Shown here piece after piece: positions 1 to 11,861 of a stretch of 64,000 bases of DNA (its first letter is position 1; every line of letters starts with the position of its first letter). The notes under the pieces are model-generated. The model was not told the origin of the DNA. It made no database searches and saw nothing but the letters and a program-made list of their open reading frames with translations. This DNA is from Schistocephalus solidus (lineage: Eukaryota; Platyhelminthes; Cestoda; Diphyllobothriidea; Diphyllobothriidae): contig WEDG01007035.1 in assembly GCA_017591395.1 (NCBI GenBank), positions 1 to 64,000 of the forward strand. The letters are read 5' to 3'. Both the position numbers and the translations under genes were made by a program.

Positions 1-1272
1 GAAGAAGGCTGCTTTGGTGGCGTCAGTCCGAAGGTCCATGTAGGCTTTGTGTAGTCCATTCTTCTCAGCGAGTAAGCTGTTGATGTCGGCGTCATTGTCG
101 TCAAACCAGTCCTGGTGTTGACGGCGTGCGCGTCCGAGGACTTCGAGGACGGTGGACTGGATGACATTTCGCAGTTGACACCATCGTGTCTCCACGGTAG
201 CATTATCAGCTGGAGCATGTAGGTCCTCCAGTTTCTCGGTTATTTGGTTGCTGAAATCAAAACAGTGAGCAGGCAAATTTAATAAAATAGTATTTAACTT
301 ACCTGACGGCCTATTACCTTGGGGCCTTCGTCGGGGTTGCAGTCTGAGCCTCATCTGGGAGATAATGAGGCGGTGATCTGTCCAACCATCGGCATCGCGG
401 ATCACCTTGGTTACCAGCACGTCCTGTCGATCTCGCCTCCGGACGAGAACGTAGTCCAGCAGATGCCAGCGCCGCGACCGAGGGTGCATCCACGTGACCT
501 TCTCCCGCGTCGGAAGGCGGAAGTAGGTGTTGGTCAGCAGGAGACGGTGTTCCGCACACGTTCGCAGAAGAAGGAGGCCGTTATCGTTACAGCTACCGTG
601 ACCGTGGGGACCCAGCACTCCCTGCCAGGCAGCGTGGTCCGTCCCGACGCGGACGTTGAAGTCACCAAGGACAATTCACTTGTCCACCTTCGACACAGTC
701 GCCAGCAGGGCGTGCAGGTCCTCGTAGAATTTGTCCTTCGCCGCATCAGAGCTCGTCATTGGGGGAGCGTAGGCGCTGATGATGGTGGTGAACTGGTCTC
801 CCCGAAGAGGCAGGCGGAGGCTCATCAGGCGATCATTGATACCCTGCGGCAGACATGGCAGACGTCCCACGATGTCGTTCCGGATGGCAAAGGCAACACC
901 AGCGTCGCGTCTCTCTGCCTTTGGCCGGCCGCTCCAGAAGAAGGTGTAGCCGGAACCCACCTCCTCCAGCTGACCCTGCTCAGAGAATCTGGTCTCGCTA
1001 AGAGCAGCAATGTCCACCTTGTAGCGTGCCAGTTCCCGAGCGACTAGCGCCGTCCTCCGTTCCGGCCGGTTGCTCCTAGGATTGTCTAAAAGGGAACGAA
1101 CATTCCAGGCTGCTAGTGTGAGTGGACTCACCTCAGCAGCCTGGAGGGTATGGCGAGAGGGGTTGGGACGGGGTATTGTTGTTTGTTTGAGTTTTACGAC
1201 CGCGTATTTTGCGATCTGCGAGCCGCGGCCGGCTGCAGAAGACGTGAGAACCAGCATTTTTTTAGGGCACAT
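1..1272 (-). pseudogene. RTE-type non-LTR retrotransposon ORF: AP-like endonuclease and following linker, one internal stop
   Basis: The frame opens at an ATG at 1270-1272 and runs leftward off the window edge, interrupted once by TGA at 676-678. The endonuclease/exonuclease/phosphatase fold is recognisable in order: [10 protein letters not shown] (residues 53-62), SETRF (92-96), GVAFAIRN (125-132), SAYAPP (166-171), then after the stop [18 protein letters not shown] and DHRLIIS. Asn in WNVR, Glu in SETR, Asp/Asn in GDFN and the final Asp-His are the expected catalytic set, so only the stop breaks this part. This domain nicks target DNA for target-primed reverse transcription in RTE elements. 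The left 330 bases continue in frame into the linker before the RT domain; the RT itself lies outside the window. A run of 7 A just after the start (8 would keep the upstream frame) suggests the original start lay upstream. Family assignment is confident; clade (RTE) is inference. Confidence 0.85.
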
Positions 1273-1735
1273 TTTTCTAGCCCCTTCCTCGCGAGGGAGG
1301 CAAGCAGTGCTATCCCTAAATAGGGCTGCTCGGACATCCCAGACGGCTGCCGAACTCCACTATGGGTCACGGTTTTTGTTTTTAGTGGAAGAACGACCCG
1401 AGTTATGCCTGGGCCGCCTACGGGATTGCTGTCGCCCCACCGTAGGACTTTTTGATAGGGGGGAGGTGGGAAGTTCGGGAGTCAGACATACCGAGTGTGG
1501 AGGCACACACAACATCGGAGACCCTCACCTGGTTTAGCCCGCCGGTCGTGACGGTTGCCCGGGGTGTTGCCGCTGGGAAGAAGCCACAGGTGAGAGTTGG
1601 GTACCAGTTAGAGGCGGCCACAGGAGCATTCACCACCTGTACGAGACAAATGGAGCGACCAAACGCTATCTGTGTGGTGCTACCCCTAACTAGTACCCCT
1701 AGTTGGTGCTTCAGGCACTGGTTCACCAGTCTCTG
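1273..1735 (-). other. 5' leader of the RTE-type element joined to the preceding zinc-finger tail
   Basis: This stretch lies between the zinc-finger tail to the right and the endonuclease ORF to the left, all on the minus strand. It keeps a long open frame (1418-1726, 102 codons) and a second partly open frame that reaches the ORF start with an in-frame ATG near 1340. No domain is recognisable. I read it as the element's 5' untranslated or leader region, perhaps with the end of the previous copy; the boundary cannot be placed by eye. Confidence 0.45.
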
Positions 1736-2260
1736 TACGATGGATTTACAAGTGGTTGGCCAGGCCGATGCGTGAGGTGAATGTGCGTTCGCATTGAGGA
1801 CAGTTTAGGAGAGAATCCCCATCGCTAATGGTTATGGTGGTAGTGAAGGCGAAGGCGGTGGTGGTTACGGTGGTGGGGGTAACAGGCGATGAGTATTGGG
1901 AGATGATCTCTATGATGGTGGGAGTAATTTAATTGATGCCAGGAGTGAGGGTGGGGAGTCCGTAGGAGGGTTGGCAGAATTTGACGTAAAGTTGGAATTG
2001 TTGGATTTTTGGTGCATTTTTTTCGAAGATGTCCGTCCAGGCCGATTTGCGCGTGGAATGTGCGTAGACAGTGCGGGCATGTTGGAAGGGCCTGGGCATT
2101 GGCGGTGTTGGTCCGGGGCGCTGGTGAATTTCGTGCCGCTCTTTTGGCCTTGGTGGTGACGATCCGATTGGCCTCATAGATTGCTGAACCAGTCTTCACG
2201 TATCTTCTCCTTGCTGTTCTATCCTTCCAAGCCATGGCTTTTAGCGCACCGTGATAGTTC
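1736..2260 (-). pseudogene. C-terminal C2H2 zinc-finger tail of an RTE-type element (decayed)
   Basis: Minus-strand translation gives YEANRI followed by a basic stretch and the finger CPHCLRTFHAQIGLDGHL (Cys2, then His and a degenerate last His/Cys), then a Thr/Pro/Ser-rich spacer, then after a frame change CPQCERTFTSRIGLANHL with IH further on. The repeated CPxCxRTF-x3-IGL-xxHL pattern is a multi-finger tail like those that follow the RT domain in flatworm RTE-like ORFs (recalled from the family, not checked). It is broken by at least one frameshift near 2000, an in-frame TAA inside the spacer and another after the second finger. It is placed 5' of the endonuclease ORF on the same strand, the wrong order for one element, so it probably belongs to a different copy. 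Confidence 0.65.
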
Positions 2261-2735
2261 GAGCGCGTCAGATTGTTTATAGTGAGGAACATGCGCTGAG
2301 CCGTTAACCTCACTCTCTTTCCCACCCCCACAATCAGACCACTGTCCGAGCCGGTTAGTTGTCTAATGCGGAGGTGGGCGCAGCTGCTGGTGGCCTCGTC
2401 TACGTGTACTATGTACACGACCTGGCCCTCCCAAACACAAGCACCATGATTTCACACATTAGGGGGTTGAACGGCTTACATCTCACGTGTGTGAGGTAGC
2501 CAGAGGTCACGTTAAGAAGGAGCCATCGCAGCCTGACTCTCATACCACCAGTCAGCCACTCCACGCAACACACATTGAACTAACTGCGAGGTCTGAGTCT
2601 CCTTGTCAGTTGGTGACCCTCCAACCTACGGCGCTTATTGCTACCGCACTCTCTCCTCCCCCACCTGAGCCCGGTGCCATCACAGAGTCAAGAACGCCGG
2701 AGGCGGCCGATTTGACCACCTACCCTACAAACATG
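2223..2735 (+). repeat. R1 dispersed repeat, copy a (about 1.3 monomers)
   Basis: Shares long stretches with copies at 13.2, 27.0, 32.7, 61.1 and 61.6 kb. Hallmarks are CTTCCAAGCC, CACCGTGATAG, CAGATTGTTTATAG-like, a C-rich CCCACCCCCACAATCAGACC block, TTAAGAAGGAGCC and GTCAGCCACTCCAC. After one monomer a second begins (CTCTCTCCTCCCCC, GAGCCCGGTG). The short ORFs inside it are not conserved between copies, so I treat it as non-coding. Confidence 0.8.
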
Positions 2736-3103
2736 TCGTCTCCGAAGCGATCGCCCGACAATTAAAACCGTTTTGGCATCTCCATTGCGCACAAACCGGC
2801 ACCGTCCTTGCGCGCAGCACTATCTCGAGTTAAATATCCGATACCCAAAAAGCAGCAAAGTAATGTCCTCTACCGCATTCCATGTGCTAACTGCTCTTTC
2901 GCTTATATTTGTCATACCGACTGACGAATTGGGACGTAGCACCTGGTTATGGCCATTTGAGTCTCCCTAGTCTTTGTCGTTAATTTATTTCTACTCATAT
3001 CAATGAATTGGAAGGTTCGCATCCCATAAAATATAGACTGAAGCCAAATAGTTTTCGTTAGCTGCAGGCGGAAAGCAAACGCGCCATAAGACTACTAACG
3101 GTC
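2736..3103. other. No recognisable gene
   Basis: I see no convincing coding potential, RNA gene or repeat here; it separates the R1 repeat from a Penelope-like remnant. Confidence 0.5.
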
Positions 3104-3545
3104 TTAAATGCACTTAAAAATCGACCATTCCTTGGCATTTGCGCCATTGAGTGGCCGACTTGTGTCATTCCGTTCTGATTGGCTGTCATCTTCAATTTCT
3201 CCTTGAGAATTTTGGTACGTGGCATTTAATTTGATGTGCCAGTTGATGCATGATCTATCCAACTTCATGGTTTTATTAACTGCCTTTCTCGAATGGGCAG
3301 TCACCGACAGTGTGAGTTCTGTCCCAATCAAAGGTGGGTCCTGCGTCCAGTGTCCATGTCTACTTGAGACAGGTGGTCTGGCCTTTTAACTTCCGTTGAA
3401 TCTTCCTGAGTGGGTATAGAGGAGAATTTTCGTAGTTGACCACAATAAACGGCATCACGGGTCTCACATGAGATCTTGTAGATGGTTTCCTTCTTATCCA
3501 ACTATCCAATCCTATCCTTAAGGTGTACAAACTGTGTGCGTATCG
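3104..3545 (-). pseudogene. Penelope-like element remnant: GIY-YIG endonuclease C-terminus
   Basis: Minus-strand translation from about 3500 gives TIYKISCETRDAVYCGQ, matching the GIY...YIG core (IY, then VYCGQ) with the spaced Cys of Penelope-type endonucleases, followed by DHLSQVDMDTG (the usual H-x-LSQV segment), then after TGA and a +1 shift FDWDR, and finally SCINWHIKLNATYQ, which resembles the family's C-terminal S-IN-H motif. At least two frame changes and one stop make it dead. The PLE endonuclease cuts target DNA for insertion. Only about 440 bases remain; the RT part is missing. It differs in sequence from the PLE at 4.2-5.1 kb, so it is another family. Confidence 0.6.
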
Positions 3546-4190
3546 TTGCCGTTTATTGGAGTGCTATCTGAGTTTGCTGTTTCCTTAGGTGCCTTTCAAT
3601 GAATTCAAGCTCATTTTTAATGCAATGGAAAGGTTGCCACGGTCTGATTGGAACTACCTGGTTCTTCTTTTTTGGAACTTTCTGTCGCATGCATCAACAT
3701 GCAAAATCTTTCGGATACCCATTCCTATAAGAGGGTTACGGACTAGAACAAAATTACTTGTGTTAATTAACACCTAGGTGTTAAAACTACTTCTGTCGCG
3801 CGCGTTGTTGACTCGCTGCAAAAAATATTATCCTGGAATTTCCACTGTTCTTTATTACAGTCGTGGTTTGTGATGCCGAGGGTTCTCCGCGGCGCTGTGG
3901 TGGCCAAGGTGATCTTCTATCCGGTGCTGCGGCTGTCTTTTCCTGTTGGCTAGATGCAACTAATTTCCGTTCGCCGTAAGTCTGTATGTAGAACTCGACT
4001 TTTAATTCTTTGATATATTAAACTTTCTGGCTTGATTTGCTTGCTAAGAAGTGGGCGTTTGGAGTGCTAATACGCCAAAATGTTGTAGCATTTAGACCTG
4101 TGAACAAGACCAGTCCTGGTTTTTTGTAAACAGTCGAGTTTTGTACGGGTCATTTTTGCGGAGTAACCATTTACTCTTCAATACTGAAAT
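3546..4190. other. No recognisable gene
   Basis: There is a short plus-strand frame at 3589-3777 without domain support. The stretch may contain unrecognised Penelope-like flanks, since remnants lie on both sides in opposite orientation. Confidence 0.45.
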
Positions 4191-4249
4191 AGTAGCACAT
4201 TTAAACGTTTTTAATGCTGGTAATGGCCCCTCGCAACACTGGTACATGT

Positions 4250-5100
4250 CTAGCAAGGCGATGAACACCACGCAGCAATTTTCACAGCAACCATCCGGTG
4301 GCTCACAAACGAAACTGTGTGAGAAAACTTTTCAAACGCATGCAGACTCACTGCAGCAACCCGGCGGAAAAAACACGTGAAGCCCGTTACCTCTGCGACC
4401 AGTTTATGTGGAGAGGCTATCCGAAGGTGTTCATAAGCCGATGCATACGTGTTCGCTCCCGGGGGATCCAACCAGAGCAAGCCCCTACGGTATGGCATGC
4501 GTTGCCATACATCAAGAACGTGTCAGAAGCCACCGAGCGCATTTCTGTGGGACTTGTGTCAGAATTGCACACTGGTCCAAAGCTACGATGCACAGCAGGG
4601 TCATGAAAATCAAGGACAAATTAAATCCTAATGAGCAGTTGGGTGTAGTGTATCGCATCCCGTGCCAAGACTGTTCCCGTACCTACACAGACCAGACTGG
4701 ATGTATGCTTGAATCGCGCACACACGAGCACAAGCTGGCTGTGAGACGAGGTGGCGGCTTATCACAAGTGGCTGTCCACATCTACGAAACGGGACGTGAG
4801 TTTAACTTTGCAGCCGTGAAGATAATCGCCAACGCTCGAATCAAGACAAACCGAAAATTGATTGAAGCCTGGGCCTCCAATAAGAACTCAGTCAATAGAT
4901 TTTGTCGATCCGGTACTGACATACAGCGTCCTACGCAGTCCTCTCCGGCTGACGTCACTGGTGTCTGATTGGCTCCTGCCCCCTATTAAGCTTGCTTGTT
5001 TTTTGCCGCTGTTACCTCTGACGCTGGACTCCAACAGGAGTTCGAAAGCTTAGCCGAATAAAGCCATGACTACGGCGAGCAAACAACCTTTGTTACTTAT
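4250..5100 (+). pseudogene. Penelope-like element 3' part: RT thumb remnant, GIY-YIG endonuclease and 3' UTR
   Basis: Two overlapping frames join. The frame open at 4298-4606 carries KRNCVRKLFKRMQTHC, typical of the region after the RT domain in Penelope ORFs, and VWHALPYIKNVSEATERI. Near 4560 the reading shifts into the frame ending at 4968, which carries KIKDKLNPNEQLGVVYRIPC, then DCSRTYTDQTG and ESRTHEHKLAVRRGGGLSQV, then LIEAWASNKNSVNRF. This is the GIY-YIG endonuclease core: VVY stands for GIY, YTD/QTG for YIG, with the Cys pair and H-E-H typical of PLEs. The Gly of YIG is replaced by Asp, so activity is doubtful even apart from the frameshift. The stop is followed by about 130 bases with AATAAA near 5058 (GCCGAATAAAGCC), probably the element's 3' end. 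The RT core is absent. Confidence 0.75.
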
Positions 5101-8050
5101 ATCGATACATGTCCCTCTTAAAACCCCAGACCTTTTTTCACCGATTTTCTGCTGTTGTGGAGCCTGAGTTCATCAGCTGCTCGCAAACGTGCACTTTATT
5201 ATCTCGGAGGGGTTTATTTAAGAAACATGAAGTGATATCTGGAACGCATGTGGCTTGAAGTAGACTGCGGAAACTGAAAAGATGCCGCAGAGGAGTGACT
5301 TGCCCGGTTTGGCCCTGCGTTTTTAAGTAAATCTTTGTTTTGAACACTTTCATCGTCCATAGACCAGCCGCATACTGTGCTTACATGCAAATCTGCTAGT
5401 AATTAGTGTTTGAACACAAATTTTTCCCTCTTCTCTTCTACCTCCATTTATGCCCGAGGCCACACGGAGCGGGCTTGGGACCCTGCCCTGACCGTTGCGT
5501 CACGCAACCTCAGAAAATCGATAAACGACTCGTGTGTGCTTCTTGTTAGCGCCTATTTGATAGTACCTATAGCTTCTTCGGTACATCAATACGATCACTG
5601 GCATTATAATAAAGCTGGTCTGCTTGCTGGTTTACCCTGTTACGTTGATGCCTTACATTCGTCCACATCGAGGGCCATTTCGACAAGAGTTGCTTACCAG
5701 TTTGAACCTTGCCTATGATGACAGTTTTCGTAGTAGTCGTCAGTGCATCCGATTAGCATCTAATCCCCAGTTCTTTACCTATAGCTGATGGCGGAGTGCG
5801 TTGCCAACCCTTGAACAACCATATTCCTCACTGAGGTGTAGTATTGGAGTTATGATTACCAACCTTGTTTTATAATCATGTCTTCGAGAAGTGTTCAGTT
5901 TAATTTTTCGTTTTTCACCAATAATCCCAAAATATAGAAGTGTTTACGAAGCGGATCGACGCTCGAATGCATGCAAAAATCCGGAAACGTAAATTTTTGC
6001 AAGCAATTCACCCAACCTGGTCGACAGAGCTTAGCAATCTAGTTCATCCCGATTGAACTATTGCCTACATTTGTCGGGTTGGACATGATTTGTAACTTGA
6101 TGCTGAAATTAATCCGTAACACCAACAACAACAACAACAACAACAACAATAAAGCCGTTTCGATTCGAAGAATTCCACTTACCCCCGGGGGGGGAAATAT
6201 CACAGATTTATCAGCCAGGGGTTTTTGATGTCGAAGACTACCGTGTTCTTGAAAAGAAACGGTTCCTCATCAGCTTATTTTACATGTTTTATGTGGACAG
6301 GAGTACAGTTTTTCAAGTAGTGAAAGTCTATTTGTCTAAACTTAGCTTAACACTCGCTCGTAGAATACCGTGCGCAATCACGCAGACGAGGTTGTGATAG
6401 TTATCAGCATTGGTAAACGTCTCAATACGAAAGAAAGTTTATTTCTCATGGGTGTCCTATTTTGGGTTGACAAAACACTTCTGCAAGATTTCATGCGTGA
6501 AGCCAATAAGTTCCAGCATGTTCGAGGCATGGCTGACTAAGCATTTCAACCTTATCTATCCCATTTGGTGATTCTTGTCACGACGGTGGAGGATCCAGTC
6601 AAGCAATTAAGGATTTATATAGGTTGATTCACCCCCACCGAATGCCGTAAGCCTACTGTTGGTTTTAGGTAAAGTGCGTTTCCTATTTTTGGAACAAGTA
6701 AGTAAGCTCTCTATCTTCATTGCGGGACTGGTCTGTCCTTTGGAATACTTATTCTCACTTGTATTCCTGTACGTTTCAGTTCGCCATCGGTTGCTGCTGG
6801 TCTAGCCGCCTGCGTCTTGACGCGTCGTTGTGCGAACTTGGCCTTTCAAAAGTTTCGTCGCAGCACTGTTACTTTGAAGCTTATTGACGAAATTCAAACG
6901 GCATTTGAGCAGCTCTTCTTGCCGAAATGAGGGTTCAGTATGGAATGAAATCCGTATTTGCAGTCGTATAGAAAGTTATTTTTGCTTTATCGGATGAAGA
7001 CCTCCATTGTGTTTATCGCTTTTCCTGTTTCAAAATCTGTCGATTATCTGCTGTGTATTTTGTACGAATTTAATCTTTGACTCGAGTACATTTTCCTCCT
7101 TTGCTGGTGGATTTTTACTGTGTGCGGGTCTATGTTTTTTCCACCCGTGGCGAATCCCACAATAATGGGTGTGGGCAGTTTGGGCCGTTTCTTGTCTCTG
7201 TCCATCTTATTTCGAATATTCACTTTAAATGCCTCAGCATGCAACAGACGTGCTATACCCGAAGCGAAATACCCGGCTCCTGCAGAGGTATCTGGGCTAG
7301 AATTGGAATTTCCATGTCGCACTTTAAAAAGATTGAACAACTAGCTTATTTAACGTCCTGCCCTTGTGCGTCTTTTCCGTGCATTTGGTCCTTATCGCAA
7401 GTACTTTTATCTTTATGGTTAACATGGCATTTTGTTTGCACAGGGTGTTTGCTTATGATTTTGTTGTCAGTAGTAGTTTAGCATAGCATCAATCAGTTTA
7501 TCAGTATATGTGAGGGAGATGTATGTGAGTCACCTTTGAATTCCCTATTCGTACATGCGAGTTGTGGTATCAAAAAATAGTATCTCGATATGTTGGCGAG
7601 GCCAACATAGTTGAAAAAGAGCAGACAGTAAAAAAAACTCCTGGTGATATTTAGGAGAAAAAAACTGTCGCCCTTGGGGGGGGGTCCAACGGGGGGCATT
7701 GCGGAGGTTACATGAATCAGCCAGATGCTCCTTTGCTGATTGCAGAGTCCGTTGTGGGATTTCAAAGGCGGAAATATATGCCCAGATCATCCTCGGTCCA
7801 TTGCGGTTCGAACCAAGGGAGAACGTTCATACACCTCATGGACGCCGGCCGGCAGATCCAGCTGACGCGAACACTCACGGTGTCACCAAGGTGTGCAAAT
7901 AAGTTAAGCAGCGAAGACCTCGAGGACCCCAGCATGGGAATAATGGGAGAATGCAAGCCCTCGAATGAAAATAACAAACATAAATAAATGTTACTCAAAT
8001 ATAGCTAGTAGTATCATAAATACCTTATTTGCTGACGTCACTATTGCAGC
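5101..8050. other. Long stretch without a recognisable gene
   Basis: Several frames of 60-134 codons occur but none has a recognisable domain or splice context. It holds a CAA microsatellite at 6121-6151, a G run near 6187 and another G-rich run at 7677-7695 beside A-rich tracts. Confidence 0.5.
6121..6151 (+). repeat. (CAA)n microsatellite
   Basis: About nine perfect CAA units followed by TAAAGCC. The AATAAA that ends it could be a polyadenylation-like end of an old retroelement, but no element body is recognisable to the left. Confidence 0.9.
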
Positions 8051-8052
8051 TT

Positions 8053-8300
8053 TCAGTTCGTGTTGTAGCTCGCACCATTATATCGATCTAACTTTCGCTT
8101 AAAAACCTCCAAGGAATCCGACATAACAACATCTAGAGGAAGACTATTACAAGATTCTACTACTCTTTTGGAGAAGAAGTACTTCCGAGTGTCTAGCCTT
8201 GCTCCAATCACACGTAACTTGAGAGGATAACCTCTCAAGTTCGCTGTTTTTGCTAACTCGAAGAAATCCCCTGGGACGAGACAACAGTCCTGGACGCGTA
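8053..8300 (-). pseudogene. CR1-like retrotransposon, extreme C-terminus of ORF2 (5'-truncated)
   Basis: Minus-strand translation reads DCCLVPGDFFELAKTANLRG, then HPLKLR-like YPLKLR, RKYFFSKRVVESCNSLP, VVMSDSLEVFKRKLD, the same tail pattern as the CR1-like copies at 45.7, 49.9 and 54.3 kb (FFSxRVVxxWNxLP...SxxxFKxKLD). The usual Trp in ESWNSLP is Cys. Homology stops around 8300, as expected for a 5'-truncated target-primed insertion. No RT catalytic motif is left. Confidence 0.75.
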
Positions 8301-9085
8301 GTCTATGCGGTTTTATTTTTAATCTGCTTTCTGTACTGTTATTTCCGCTATAAATATTAAACACCAGCCTGTGACTCGCATCTGCCCTAACTATAAAGAT
8401 TGTTTATCACAAGGGAACACAGGGACTTCACGGCTGTCCGGTATTACATTTCTAACCTGGCTACTTATTTCTATGCAGTAAGCGTTTTATTGAAAGTTGC
8501 AGAAACGATAAATTCTCATTGGAATGTTGTCGTGCACAAAGGACATCTGTGAGGCCTTATTGCAATGTAAAAAGTGCATTAGGTTATTAATATTGACCAA
8601 TCTTAAGTTCCTGCAAGCAGCGATATCACGAGGCAAGCATACCATACTAAACGGACGACAAAACAGTTTTATTTATCGCCAAATTTCTCCAACCTCACCC
8701 ACTTCGTGGGTACTAATCTGAGCCTCCCTGCCCTATACCCACTAACGTACGAGGCGCATTCATCCCAGTTATTTCGTTCGACGATGGGACTTTGCTACTA
8801 GTTGGAACTTTTATGGCTAGATTCTATATGTTCCGAATGCCTAGCGCTGCAAAATTGCACGAGCTAATAATCTCGTCATAAGTACCTTCGAACTGAACAT
8901 GGATCAACCTTGTAAGTTACCCAGTTCCATCTAAAACGCGGTCACATTCTGCGGCCAGGCGCCATACTTACTCTGTCTTGAGCTGAAGGGTAATACACAC
9001 TGGATATTAAACTCCCGCAATCTGCCTAACCTGTCTGGTTATCTTCCACATCGGTTTAGCACCAAAAATACCACTTAGGATTCCG
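8301..9085. other. No recognisable gene
   Basis: A 65-codon frame at 8524-8721 has no recognisable domain. Nothing else is supported. Confidence 0.5.
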
Positions 9086-9103
9086 TTGACCCACTTTGAA
9101 AAA

Positions 9104-9178
9104 CTCGGTGGGATTCGAACCCATGCCAGCAATGGGAAGGCTTTAGTACAGCTAACGCTCTAGCCAACTGGTGGTTTC
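9104..9178 (-). repeat. tRNA-like SINE head (SINE-A), minus-strand copy
   Basis: The reverse complement contains a box A-like TGGCTAGAGCG, then a perfect T-arm with GGGTTCGAATCCC (box B). It faces the plus-strand copy at 9245-9327 across about 65 bases, so the two heads form an inverted pair. It lacks a clean acceptor stem at its 5' end and is probably a retro-pseudogene. Confidence 0.7.
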
Positions 9179-9244
9179 CATACGTTGCTGTAGGCTGGGC
9201 GGGTAGCTTGACCCAAGTGTGATTAAACTCACGACTCCCGGTGG

Positions 9245-9327
9245 GGCTTCGTAGCTCAGTTGCCTAGAGCGTTGGCTGTATTAAAGCTTTCCCCTTGCTG
9301 GCGTGGATTTGAATCCCACTAAGGCCT
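9245..9327 (+). repeat. tRNA-like SINE head (SINE-A), plus-strand copy
   Basis: Box A-like TAGCTCAGTTGCCTAGAGC and box B-like GGATTTGAATCC are both present. A D-arm (GCTC/GAGC) and a T-arm (GTGGA/CCCAC, one mismatch) can be drawn, with a long variable region like class II tRNAs. A sister copy at 12,059 gives a seven-pair acceptor stem (GGCTTC-/GAGGTC). The anticodon loop is ambiguous. Several diverged copies argue for a tRNA-derived SINE rather than a working tRNA gene. Confidence 0.75.
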
Positions 9328-9349
9328 CCGAGTTTTTCACAAGTGGGTC

Positions 9350-11790
9350 AAAGGAATGATTCAAATCTGCCAAAATCATCTACTTTTAGGATTCTCGATC
9401 TCATGCTTCATCTGGTAGGGCATTAAACTGAACGAGTGATTGTATGCGTCTCGGTTGAATAACAACCTACTCAAAATATTGATTGGGTAGAACGATAAAA
9501 GCACTAACAGGGAACAAGGAATTCTGTTCTAGTACTGCCATGGCAGGTGGAGTATGCCAATGGATATGTTTGTGTTTCGTCTAGCTAGGTTCAGGGTAAC
9601 TGGAAGACTTAAACAAACGTACGTTTTCGATTATGTACCATCCGACCAGCTCAATACTCCACGTCTCAGTAGTGCATAAACAGTTGAAGAACAACCAATG
9701 AACGGTGAATCGTCTATTACCCTAAACCCTTATTATTTGAATGGTTGTTTTCCAACGTTCGCTGTTCTACCGGCCTGATAATTAATAATCGGAAACTGAC
9801 ATTTGCTCATAGATCGTGTGAACAAGAGTTAAGATCTGAGGTTGGGACGCAAATGGCTGGTGGTAGCCAAAACCAGTCTCTTGATTACTCATTGCAATGA
9901 GACATCCTACGATGACTGCTAGTCAGATCCTCAACACAGTACGGAATACTCGTATCTCGTCCTACGCCTAAGTGAGATCAATTAACAACACTTCCATGTG
10001 ACTGCACTTTAATGCGCTGATTGTCTAGAACGGACCAACACGGCCATGGAGCCACTACTGTACTCGAATCCAAAGTGCTGATTTGGGATTTGGGCCTCAC
10101 TACGCACCCCAAAGTTGTAAACTATGTCTATCGAGCACCCAATTTGTACATCGAGAAAATGGATGTATCCTTAATCGTCAGTTGTTGCAGTAGTATGTTC
10201 TAAATTGTTATTAGTCAGAGAAAATTATCATGAAGTTGTCTGCCTTTCTTTGCCTCTTGTTCGAGCCGGTTACAGGTCACCGAGGCTATGTAGTGCCTTT
10301 TGAAAATCACGATTTGCGAAAATAAATTGGGAAAGACAAGGCTGCAGTGAGGGGCCGTGTCGGATATCCCTGTCACGACGTAATGAACAATTAAATACCT
10401 CAATACAATAAGACGCAGATAAGTTCCGGTTGCCTCTGAAATACCTACAGATGACCTTGGTTAAATGATCGCCAGCTAGACCACCAGTTTAGACACCTGC
10501 TGCAACCACGTATGTGACTGACTCTATGAGCAGAAAAATTGACAAGTAATTCCTTCTTAAGTGGTGAAGTAGGGAGGGACTTCGAGACGACAGGTGAAAA
10601 GACCCAATTTTCTGAAGGTCAAAAGTCTTCCCGGGGAAAGATGGTGAGCGATTCTGAGCAATGTATGATGCTTTCTAGGGTCATACTGTCACTAGCTGTC
10701 TGCAGAATCGACGGCTGCAACTGCTTCGGGTAGATGGTACGAAAACTGAAAGGTCCTGTGTGCAAATATAAGTTGACAGCAACGCGCGTTTTCAAATAAT
10801 TTGGTCAAGCGTCCGCTTTCGAGAAGCCAGCCACCACAATAGATTAAGGCGTCTCGCCAGAAGTGGATTGCAGATGTCAGTTCAGTCAACATGCCAATCA
10901 ACCTTTCCTGTCTTACCGTATCCACGCCTTATGAACTTCTCCAGACGAGGTTAAGAGAGAGGGACAGAGAGGGCTGCCATGCCGGCGCAGATGTAAACCA
11001 CTACATCCAATTAGTCAAAGCCAAACTGAGGATTACTGTACACGATCGAAACACTGTACCCACCGTGGCATCCAGGATAATGGGCGACAACCAATAAATG
11101 CAGCGACAGTTAAAGTCACTGATAAAAAATACAGAAAACCCAGCGTGACCACTAAAATTCGATGTGTTTTTTTGTACATCTTGGACTATGGCAGTCGATG
11201 TGGGGGTCTCAAATATTCCGCACGAGGCATGTTCAACAAAGTTGCCCCAGATGCTTCCATTTCTTTCATAAAAGCCCTTCATTAGAGCCCTCAACACTAG
11301 TATGGTTTTTTTTCATATCTCCGCATGGTTGGCTTTTACGAAGCTTCGACACCGAAAATGAAAGCGAGCCTGGCTAAATGCAGGTATCGCAAGATCTATC
11401 TCTATCGCAGTTATGACTCATATGGTTAACATCGGCCACTGGGTTAACGTCATCCAAATGTTCCAGTCATCTATGCGATGTCGGGTGGGGGCACTCCAAG
11501 TTCCTTATTCCAGTAGATACTTTCGACGGCAAAGGCGATAGAAATATGACTAACCAACGCAATCTTTCGCTCGCCGAAGATGCTGCTTTAAGTTTAATAG
11601 CTTCCCTGGCTAAATTTTGGTTTAAATATTCGTTCCCGCATCATGCTACGCCGAGTTACAGCGACGAAACATAGTTATTATGCCCTAGCGGATTAAACTC
11701 CATTCCGCAAGTGCAATTACTAGGGGGACTGTAATTAATAAGGGGTTTGGGAGATTTTAATGATATATTTGATCACTTGTGTAAAAATCG
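9350..11790. other. Long stretch without a recognisable gene
   Basis: Only short frames with no domain are present. The right part resembles flanks of the SINE-A unit (CAAATCTGCCAAAAT occurs at about 9364 and 11,873). Confidence 0.5.
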
Positions 11791-11794
11791 ATTA

Positions 11795-11861
11795 CCTTGG
11801 TGGGACTCGTATACACGCCAGCAAGGGAAAGGCTTTAGTACAATCAAAGCTCTAGCCAAAT
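11795..11861 (-). repeat. tRNA-like SINE head (SINE-A), minus-strand copy 2
   Basis: A diverged copy of the 9104-9178 segment: CCAGCAAGGGAAAGGCTTTAG and GCTCTAGCCAA match it. It again precedes a plus-strand head (12,059), repeating the inverted-pair arrangement with a longer spacer. Confidence 0.6.

Noticed and set aside
314..1047. Overlapping open frames on the plus strand and in a second minus frame across the RTE endonuclease
   Set aside because: They are shadows of the GC-rich endonuclease ORF; all catalytic motifs lie in one minus-strand frame.
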